NCBI GenBank assembly: GCA_017303835.1
Contig: JAFLBI010000001.1
Span: forward strand, 310,001-374,000
Direction: 5' to 3'
Origin: Chitinophagales bacterium
GTDB taxonomy: Bacteria > Bacteroidota > Bacteroidia > Chitinophagales > Chitinophagaceae
Length of the DNA: 64,000 bases
The position numbers and the translations under genes are program-made. The first letter of the stretch is position 1. Every line of letters starts with the position of its first letter. Positions 57,830 through 64,000 of this stretch are shown piece by piece. A model generated the notes under the pieces. That model saw nothing but the letters and a program-made list of their open reading frames with translations. It had not been told where the DNA came from and ran no database searches.

Positions 57830-59338
57830 ATGCGAAAAATAGTATTCCTCTATTGTTCTGTGCTCTTGGCAAGCCAACTGTATGCACAGACACCAGCGCT
57901 TTTGCAGTCGGATAGTCTTCAACGATACATACAAACTGCCATGAATGCGTGGCGCATACCTGCTGTTGCAGTATGCATAGTGAAAGATGGAAGGATTGTG
58001 CATCAGCAAGCGTATGGTATAGCCAATCTGCGTACCAAACAACCTGTGAACACACAAACAGTTTTTCCGATTGCTTCCATCAGCAAAACTTTTACAGGAA
58101 CACTGTTCGCTACCATGGAGGCAGACAAGCTTATTTCTTTGAATGATCATGTTACTAAATGGCTGCCTGATTTTCGAATGAAAGATTCCTTGTATAGTCA
58201 GGAATTGATACTGGCAGATATCTTATCCCATCGTTCAGGCTGGAAAACATTTCAGGGTGATCTGATCAATACAGAGTCTGATCTGGATTATCCTAAAATG
58301 ATACAGCTGTTTAGTCAGCAAAAACCAGCTTACCCATTGAGAACAAGATTTGGGTATTCTAATTTCGGTTTTATGATAGCGGGGGAGGCTGTAAAGTCCA
58401 TAACCGGCAGGAGTTGGAACACCTATTTGCATCAGCGTTTGTTAGCACCTTTGGGTATGCATCGCACTTTTGTTGATGCCAATTTAATTATGCAGGATCA
58501 AAACAAAGCTGCCGGCCATAGCTTTGTAGCAGATAGTTTGGTAGCATTAACCGAAGATAAAATAGAGCCATTTGGTCATGGTGGTATGTATGCTAGCATA
58601 GAGGATTTGGGGAAGTGGATGCAGGTATTACTGAATAAGGGTAAAGGAGCTGATGGTCAAGTGATTCCTGAATCAGCTTTAGAGAAGATGTGGACAAGCT
58701 ATACAATTATCGGAAAGTCAAGAGCGGCAGACAGACAGCAGTATTTCAAAACCTATGGCATCGGTTGGGAAATCATGCAGTACCATAATCAGGAAATCAT
58801 GCAGCACAATGGTGCTTACTCTGGTGCATTAACATCGCTTACCGTTATTCCCTCTATGCAATTGGGCGTGGTTATTTTAACCAATCAGGACAACCATATT
58901 TTGCAGGAGACACTTAAATGGCAAATCATTGATGCATATCTCAAGCGTGAAGTGCCGGATTATACCAAGCAGCAAATTGAAAGACAAGCTGCAAGAAAAA
59001 AGTCATCTAATCAACAAGAGTCAGCCCCATTGTCAGAAGCATTTGCTATTGATATGCAACAAATTGTCGGCGATTACTTTTGTGCAGGCTATGGTAAAGC
59101 AAGCATTCGTTTTCAAGCTGGTCAATATATATTGAAACTGGAGCATCATCCTGCTTTATCCGGTGTGCTCACTGAAATGGGAAAGGAGCAGTTATTATGT
59201 ACCTATAATCATCCCATGTTTGGTAAAATGCCTTTTCGTTTCAAGCTTAAGGAAGGTAAAGTGCAATCCTTTGAACTCTTGGTAGATCCTTTTGTGGAGG
59301 CGGATCCTTATTTGTTTAATAAGGTTGCTAAAGATTAG
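57830..59338 (+). CDS. Exported serine hydrolase (class C beta-lactamase/esterase family)
   Basis: 502 residues. Signal peptide ends near YAQ (residue 20). Active-site S83-x-x-K86 in ASISKTF, Y176-S-N178 in FGYSNFG, and HNGAYSG replacing the KTG box. The C-terminal 110 residues form a DUF3471-like beta domain. Probably a periplasmic D-Ala peptidase or esterase; a true beta-lactamase role is not supported by sequence alone. Confidence 0.88.
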   Translation: MRKIVFLYCSVLLASQLYAQTPALLQSDSLQRYIQTAMNAWRIPAVAVCIVKDGRIVHQQAYGIANLRTKQPVNTQTVFPIASISKTFTGTLFATMEADKLISLNDHVTKWLPDFRMKDSLYSQELILADILSHRSGWKTFQGDLINTESDLDYPKMIQLFSQQKPAYPLRTRFGYSNFGFMIAGEAVKSITGRSWNTYLHQRLLAPLGMHRTFVDANLIMQDQNKAAGHSFVADSLVALTEDKIEPFGHGGMYASIEDLGKWMQVLLNKGKGADGQVIPESALEKMWTSYTIIGKSRAADRQQYFKTYGIGWEIMQYHNQEIMQHNGAYSGALTSLTVIPSMQLGVVILTNQDNHILQETLKWQIIDAYLKREVPDYTKQQIERQAARKKSSNQQESAPLSEAFAIDMQQIVGDYFCAGYGKASIRFQAGQYILKLEHHPALSGVLTEMGKEQLLCTYNHPMFGKMPFRFKLKEGKVQSFELLVDPFVEADPYLFNKVAKD

Positions 59339-59354
59339 CAGATTGTATTGATAA

Positions 59355-59387
59355 TAAAAAACGGCAGCTATTTTCTGCCGTTTTTTA
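59355..59387. terminator. Bidirectional terminator
   Basis: AAAAAACGGCAG, loop CTATTTT, CTGCCGTTTTTT between convergent genes. Confidence 0.88.
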
Positions 59388-59394
59388 TTGGTAT

Positions 59395-60159
59395 TTATTC
59401 ATAACTATATACAATTGTTTCTCGCTCATCCGGCTGTCCGGCGGTTTGATGCAGAATAGAAGCGCGTGTTTTTCTGCCTCTGCTATCGTATGTATAGCTG
59501 TATGTACTTGTTTCGATGACCGCGCCATTTAATCCTTTGCGTGTTATGGTTAAAGGGTTATTCTTTAATACATCCTCCTGCAGGAAAAATGGCATAAAGT
59601 CGAAGCGAGCACTGGTATTCGGTTTGTTGTCGTAGGTAATATGAATGTCTTCTAATTTTTCCCAGGCAGCACCATTGTGTTCATATATTTCTTCTTTGAT
59701 GATATTGCCATCAGCATTGTAAGTGTATGCCGACCTGTGCTCCGGAATCGGTAAACCTGTGCCCAGACTGAACTGCGTAAATTCACTCAGTTTACCATCA
59801 ACCTTATGAAAGAAGAAGCGGTAATTGGGTGTGCCAGAACCAAATAAATCAAGCTCAAGGCGCACTGTGTTGGTGTTGGGATACTGATAGGTGACTGCGG
59901 CACCATCAAAGTCTATTTTGCTTAGCTGTCCGCTAGTGTAATAGAATGTTTGTGTACTAGCGCTACTACTCGCTTTTTCCTTGGTGATAATACTAGCCAC
60001 TTTGCCATCTGCCTGATATTTAATTTCATCAATTGTGTTATCATATTCCACTTTAACCAATTTGCTTTCAGGTAGGTTGGGTGTATTGTTGTTGACCGAC
60101 TGCTCTTTCTTACAGGCAATCATTAAAATGGGCGTTAGTACATAGAGAAGTCTTTTCAT
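59395..60159 (-). CDS. Lipoprotein with YD/RHS-like repeats
   Basis: 254 residues. Lipobox MIAC (Cys16). The mature part is beta-rich with repeated Y-x-x-D/S-G patterns (YQADGKVASI, YYTSGQLSKI, YNADGNIIKE, YDSRGRKTRA), the spacing of YD repeats, as in DUF4595-type lipoproteins of Bacteroidota. Function unknown. Divergent from the head-GIN gene with 155 bases between. Confidence 0.7.
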   Translation of the reverse strand: MKRLLYVLTPILMIACKKEQSVNNNTPNLPESKLVKVEYDNTIDEIKYQADGKVASIITKEKASSSASTQTFYYTSGQLSKIDFDGAAVTYQYPNTNTVRLELDLFGSGTPNYRFFFHKVDGKLSEFTQFSLGTGLPIPEHRSAYTYNADGNIIKEEIYEHNGAAWEKLEDIHITYDNKPNTSARFDFMPFFLQEDVLKNNPLTITRKGLNGAVIETSTYSYTYDSRGRKTRASILHQTAGQPDERETIVYSYE

Positions 60160-60314
60160 GATTTTTTTCTGCGAAACTGCTATCCAAATAGCGACTTATC
60201 AATCGCATAACTATGTGTTTTCGCGTTGCATTCAGGTATCGTGCAATGATTATAACATGAACGTGTGATTGTTCAAACGCATTTATGCGCGCAGTTTTGT
60301 GAAAAATAAGAACT

Positions 60315-61019
60315 ATGCAAAAAATCATACGCTTTTTCACCTTGGGTGTATTGCTCATTACAGTGGCGACAGCTTGTAAAAAGCAATCGGTCGTGGTTAC
60401 AGAGCAAACAAAGGAGTTTGCCAACAGCAATTTCAAACAGGTAGGTGCAGGCGGTAATATGGAGATTACTGTTACAAAGGGAAGTGGTTTTTCTGTACGA
60501 GCGACGGGCAGACCTGCAGATGTACAAGACCTGGTGATTACACAATTAAATGGAGAGTTGAGTGTAGGCTATGTAAATCCGGAGAACAGAGCAAAACTGC
60601 ATTTGCAGATTACAATGCCCAGTCTGGAAGGTTTTGCATTCTATAACAAGAGTGTATTCAATGTATCTGGTTTTAACGAGCAAAATTTGGTGGTTGGTGT
60701 TCTGGATGCCGAAACAACAGGAACATTGCAATTGCAAGCACCTTCTTTGAAACTGGATTTGCAAAAAAAGTCGGGCATTACTGTTACCGGCAGTATTGAT
60801 AACCTGGATTTGCTGGCCAATGACAACGTAACGGTGAATACCTATGCTGTTCAAGCCAGATTTGTACGTGCCATCATTATGAAACAGTCAACTGCCCGTG
60901 TGTTTGTTTCCAATACCCTTAATGCCAGTGCTGTTGATCGCAGTAAGATATTTTATAAGGGTAGCCCGCTGAATCAGTTTACATCTGAGATTGACAATTC
61001 CACGATCGGTGAGGAATAA
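60315..61019 (+). CDS. Head-GIN (DUF2807) lipoprotein
   Basis: 234 residues. Lipobox TAC (Cys near residue 22). Mature part starts FKQVGAGGNMEITVTKGS and continues as a right-handed beta-helix-like repeat domain of the DUF2807 family. Thought to be a putative auto-transporter adhesin head. Single gene; probably faces the periplasm or surface. Confidence 0.82.
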   Translation: MQKIIRFFTLGVLLITVATACKKQSVVVTEQTKEFANSNFKQVGAGGNMEITVTKGSGFSVRATGRPADVQDLVITQLNGELSVGYVNPENRAKLHLQITMPSLEGFAFYNKSVFNVSGFNEQNLVVGVLDAETTGTLQLQAPSLKLDLQKKSGITVTGSIDNLDLLANDNVTVNTYAVQARFVRAIIMKQSTARVFVSNTLNASAVDRSKIFYKGSPLNQFTSEIDNSTIGEE

Positions 61020-61749
61020 ATAAACACCATTTTTTTATAGCCTTTGCAGTGATGTGAAGGCTTTTGCTATTTATTGGTTGGTGTCCGCTCAATCAATTAT
61101 TTACTTTCCTGTAGGTGTATCAGTGGCCGGGAATTGGCCCGGTAGAGGCAGTCAACTACTTACACATAGGATAGGGAAGTGGACTGTAATTATGAAAGGG
61201 TGTCTTACTTTGCTACAGACATTTCAATATTTTTTAATCCGCTGTAAAAAAAATACGCATTTCAGATGATTATATTCACATCATATACACATGGTGCTCT
61301 ATTTTAAGGCCTAACTCAATGGATATTATTTTCATACAGTAGCTACAAGACATTAATTTAATATTATTGCTGCCGAGATACGCGAGGCAAATTACTGGTG
61401 TGTTAACGACACCGACCAAAACAACCAACCATTATGAACTGCTGCAAAATAAGGCTTGTCCTTGTGTTTTTTACTGTCACATTTGCAGCTACCGTCTCTT
61501 TGGGGTCAAATATCTTCGGCAAAGGATTTAGTTGTAATGCTTTCTTCGCTATTAAAAGGCCTTTATTTGCAGAATTTAAATTTGATCAATACAAGCGTTT
61601 GCTTAATCTTCCGCTTCACCTCCATCATCAGTATGATCTAAAATCATTTTTTGATAGACCATTTTATAGGCCAATTATATGACGGGTTTACTTATTCGAT
61701 TAAAGTTTTGATGATTAACTAATTTTTATTTAGCGTAAGTGAGTATGTT
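61020..61749. other. AT-rich intergenic region without a well-supported gene
   Basis: 730 bases between the head-GIN gene and the TPR/HTH regulator. It holds a weak dyad GGTGT/ACACC at 61397-61413 and one doubtful small ORF (listed separately). No terminator with a good T-run, no tRNA and no clear promoter was recognised. Confidence 0.5.
61434..61682 (+). CDS. Doubtful small ORF with a signal-like N-terminus, 82 aa
   Basis: Starts MNCCKIRLVLVFFTVTFAATVSLGS, which resembles a signal peptide, but the rest (rich in F, L, H and K) has no recognised pattern. The region is AT-rich. It may be a remnant or chance ORF; listed because it is the longest frame in a 730-base gap. Confidence 0.25.
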   Translation: MNCCKIRLVLVFFTVTFAATVSLGSNIFGKGFSCNAFFAIKRPLFAEFKFDQYKRLLNLPLHLHHQYDLKSFFDRPFYRPII

Positions 61750-63522
61750 ATGATTAAAAGGGGACTGTGTTTTTTAATACTTTTTTCAACTTTGGCTTTA
61801 TCACATGCGCATGCACAAACCTATGGTGTTGAAGAATTGCTCAAGATCTGGAGTGTAGGCGATACCTCACAAACACGAAAAGCAGGGGATGGGACTTTGG
61901 ATATGTTTACGCATCCAAATAAGGACAAGTTTTTAGCAGTAGTTGCTGATTTGAAAAAGCGAAACTTGGATAAGCGCAAGCAGATTTTTTTTTATACGTA
62001 TCAATTCTATGGCTATCGTTTTTTTGGAATTGAGGATTCAATCATAAGCAAACCCTATTGTTTCAAGATGTTGAAGGAGGCAGCACTGCTTGGAGATGAT
62101 CAGCTGCTTTCAGAGATGTACATTATTTATGGTGGAATATGTGCGCCTGAAGAAGAAATATACTATTTGTTGAAGGCGGCTGAAATGCGAGAAAGGCGTA
62201 ACATAAATTCTGCATACACTTATGCACAATATGAAAAGATTAGTTTATTGACTTATGAGTTCATGCTTGATTATAGAAGCAGTGCCAGATATGCTGCAAA
62301 AGGCATTTATACTTATCTTAATCCAGATAAGAATTTGCATAATTATATACTACTCTTGGATATTGCGGGGGATTCATATGTTAAATTAAATATGCCAGAT
62401 AGCGCTATTTACTATTATCAAAAGATCAGGCAAAAAATAGCAGACTATAGATTGAGCCCTGCAAAATTTACTCCAAGAATATCTATAGATGCCATTAAAC
62501 TTTGGGATAATATTGCTTTAGGTGGTATAGCAAGGGCCTTTACCCTTAAAGCGCAATACGATACTGCGTATAATTTATTGCAGCAGAATCTGCGTTCAAG
62601 CATGGCGTTTCAAGAGTGGGCTGATGTTTCTTTGGTGCAGAGTGCCCTGGGGCAAATCGATTATATTAAAAAGGATTATAGCAGTGCGGCAAGAAGATAC
62701 AGCTTAGCGCGACAATTAGCAACCAGTAGCAAGAAAGACATTTTATTGAGTAATGCATTAGAAGGTGGTGCTAGGGCTTTTGCTGCAATAGGCAGATTTG
62801 ACAGCGCTTTCTTCTATCAGAAAGAATACTTGATTTTAAAGACCAGTCTGGAGGCTAGAAAATATGAAAGTAAGATACAGATGGTAGAGGCTCAGGTTAG
62901 GTATGATGGGATACAATCGCTGGTTGCTGAGACCAAGTATGAGATTGCTCGACAGCGAAACCTGCGAAATATTATTTTATCTGCCGTGTTTTTATTGGGG
63001 GTTATTGTGTTCCTCTTGTTTAACCGAAACCGGTTAAAGTATATTTTGAGACAGACAGAACTGGAAAAGCAAACACAACTGGCGGAATCTGAGGCAGAAC
63101 TTGTTCGAAAGGAAATTCTTTTTGCACAAAATCAATTAGCTGAGCTTGTGCACCATATTTCCGAGAAGAACCAACTGATAGAGGGGCTGGAGAATCGCTT
63201 AGCGGAGAATGAGCGAATCGACTTACAGGATGTATTGCGAAATTTTACCATCCTTACCGGCAACGACTGGCTTAAGTTCAAGGATTATTTTGGGAAAGCT
63301 TATCCAAACTATTGGGAAAGCTTGCAGACGAAATTACCTAAGCTTACCCAAAGCGATGAAAGGCTATTAGCACTCATGAAACTTCAATTGGGCAATAAAG
63401 AAATTGCAGCTGCAACAGGTGTGTCTGCTGAAAGTGTTAGGGTATCCATACATAGACTGCGGAAAAAAATAGAGGCCATTTATCCGGATATTCCATTCGA
63501 GGAATTTGTCGCAACTATTTGA
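61750..63522 (+). CDS. Membrane-spanning TPR regulator with C-terminal LuxR-type HTH
   Basis: 590 residues. Signal peptide (ends near HAQ, residue 24), periplasmic TPR-like helices (about 100-380), one membrane helix (about 405-425), a coiled coil (about 430-490), then a C-terminal domain with LTQSDERLLALMKLQLGNKEIAAATGVSAESVRVSIHRLRKK, the LuxR-type HTH (about 540-575). This one-component layout is common in Bacteroidota. It would bind DNA near the membrane. The genes after it (tiny membrane protein, IPT/TIG protein) could be its targets. Confidence 0.85.
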   Translation: MIKRGLCFLILFSTLALSHAHAQTYGVEELLKIWSVGDTSQTRKAGDGTLDMFTHPNKDKFLAVVADLKKRNLDKRKQIFFYTYQFYGYRFFGIEDSIISKPYCFKMLKEAALLGDDQLLSEMYIIYGGICAPEEEIYYLLKAAEMRERRNINSAYTYAQYEKISLLTYEFMLDYRSSARYAAKGIYTYLNPDKNLHNYILLLDIAGDSYVKLNMPDSAIYYYQKIRQKIADYRLSPAKFTPRISIDAIKLWDNIALGGIARAFTLKAQYDTAYNLLQQNLRSSMAFQEWADVSLVQSALGQIDYIKKDYSSAARRYSLARQLATSSKKDILLSNALEGGARAFAAIGRFDSAFFYQKEYLILKTSLEARKYESKIQMVEAQVRYDGIQSLVAETKYEIARQRNLRNIILSAVFLLGVIVFLLFNRNRLKYILRQTELEKQTQLAESEAELVRKEILFAQNQLAELVHHISEKNQLIEGLENRLAENERIDLQDVLRNFTILTGNDWLKFKDYFGKAYPNYWESLQTKLPKLTQSDERLLALMKLQLGNKEIAAATGVSAESVRVSIHRLRKKIEAIYPDIPFEEFVATI

Positions 63523-63532
63523 TTTTCAATTA

Positions 63533-63603
63533 TTGTAACGCTTTGCTACAGTTTTTGTAACGCCTTACAACGTCGCTTTTTTGTAAAAAGTTTGTCGTTG
63601 TAA
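63533..63603. promoter_or_regulatory. Cluster of TTGTAACG/TTACAACG boxes and a nested dyad
   Basis: TTGTAACGC occurs at 63533 and 63555 (22 bases apart). TTACAACG (63565-63572) and CGTTGTAA (63596-63603) form an inverted repeat enclosing a second one, CTTTTT/AAAAAG. Lies in the 95-base gap after the regulator gene. Confidence 0.5.
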
Positions 63604-63617
63604 TAGGTTTATGTTTA

Positions 63618-63755
63618 ATGAGAAAAGACAGTACTCGAGCGCCTAAAAATGGACAAGCCTGGAAGCTGACAGTTGCAATAATAGTTGCCATTGTCATCGT
63701 AGTCATGTGGACAGTGTGGTGGTATTTCGAGACTAGAATAGCGATGATTAAATAA
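63618..63755 (+). CDS. Tiny single-helix membrane protein, 45 aa
   Basis: Basic N-terminus (MRKDSTRAPKNGQAWK), one hydrophobic helix (about residues 17-36: LTVAIIVAIVIVVMW) and a short WWYFETR tail. Directly behind the TPR/HTH regulator and its dyad cluster. No family recognised. Confidence 0.5.
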   Translation: MRKDSTRAPKNGQAWKLTVAIIVAIVIVVMWTVWWYFETRIAMIK

Positions 63756-63844
63756 GCATGATTAAACCAACAAGATTCGGATAATACGAAAACCTGATTT
63801 AAGGCTTAGCGGCCAACAATATAACACCCAAAACAATCAACATA

Positions 63845-64000
63845 ATGTACTGCTGCAGATTTAGGGTCATACTACTATTTTTTGCTGTACTCATAGCAGC
63901 CACTGTTTTTTCGCAAACGCCACCCACGATTACATCGTTTAGTCCATTAACCGGTAAGCCGGGTGATGCGATTACGATTACAGGAGCCAATTTCAATACC
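63845..64000 (+). CDS. N-terminus of an IPT/TIG-domain surface protein (runs off the window)
   Basis: 52 codons are visible and the frame is still open at the end. Signal peptide ending near FSQ (residue 25), then PTITSFSPLTGKPGDAITITGANF, the start of an IPT/TIG Ig-like domain. Proteins starting this way in Bacteroidota are usually long secreted repeat proteins. Confidence 0.75.
   Translation, partial: MYCCRFRVILLFFAVLIAATVFSQTPPTITSFSPLTGKPGDAITITGANFNT

Noticed and set aside
57830..59338. Antibiotic-resistance beta-lactamase
   Set aside because: The SxxK and YxN motifs define the broad serine hydrolase family; the third motif is HNG and a DUF3471-like tail is present, so resistance cannot be claimed.
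61054..61269. 71-aa ORF with GTG start
   Set aside because: Non-ATG start, mixed composition and no upstream signals; treated as chance.
63799..63996. Minus-strand ORF at the right end
   Set aside because: Antisense of the IPT/TIG gene, whose signal peptide and domain motif are clear.

Overview
The window looks like chromosomal core sequence of a Bacteroidota bacterium, most likely from the Chitinophagia (Chitinophagaceae-like). This rests on promoters of the TTTG-N18-20-TAnnTTTG type ahead of the rplK, rpoB, rpsU and tRNA transcripts, the scarcity of Shine-Dalgarno sequences, and family-typical proteins (DUF4920, head-GIN, a TPR plus LuxR-type membrane regulator, acyl-CoA reductase beside a dicluster ferredoxin). 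The genus is an inference. No prophage, transposase, CRISPR array or rRNA operon was seen.

Layout. 1-4.6 kb: end of a PIG-L type protein, two tiny membrane proteins, a sodium:solute symporter and a GH13 amylase. 4.6-12.8 kb: HtrA protease, acyl-CoA reductase, ferredoxin, a candidate small RNA, Ddl, a PASTA protein, a rhodanese, a double-NBD ABC ATPase and CcmC/CcmD. 12.8-21.5 kb: glutamate dehydrogenase, a VWA-like protein, an orphan HsdR-N nuclease domain, AMP nucleosidase, CcmB, an outer-membrane barrel, thymidine kinase and Kdo transferase. 21.5-25.9 kb: a sugar-nucleotide operon (aminotransferase, UDP-glucose dehydrogenase, UDP-xylose synthase, RmlD), followed by tRNA-Gln. 26-32.9 kb: GDSL hydrolase, TyrS, RDD protein, HscA-like Hsp70, riboflavin synthase, S21, a Xer recombinase and HPF.

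33-49.6 kb is the conserved translation/transcription block: tRNA-Thr, -Tyr, -Gly, -Thr, tuf, tRNA-Trp, secE, nusG, [DUF4920], rplKAJL, [M13 peptidase], rpoB, rpoC. Both bracketed genes interrupt an otherwise classical order. 49.7-56.7 kb: Skp/OmpH, amino-acid permease, heptose-7-P kinase and IspD, then a leftward exopolysaccharide-type set (Gfo/Idh oxidoreductase, sugar-1-P transferase, GNAT/FemAB-like). 56.9-64 kb: secreted or lipoprotein accessory genes, a membrane-bound TPR/HTH regulator, a tiny membrane protein and the start of an IPT/TIG surface protein.

The most unusual signal is two 98-bp direct repeats immediately after tRNA-Gly. Each ends in a copy of the last 20 bases of that tRNA gene, in the manner of the E. 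coli tyrT/rtT repeats, and carries two hairpins, one of them with a stem-preserving base change. Other notable non-coding structure: a candidate promoter-to-terminator small RNA at 7.7 kb, two short tandem arrays (7 x 9 bp and 7 x 7 bp), structured leaders ahead of rplK and rpoB, a hairpin between rpoB and rpoC, two terminators whose T-tract touches the next start codon, and a dense set of dyads behind the membrane regulator at 63.5 kb.
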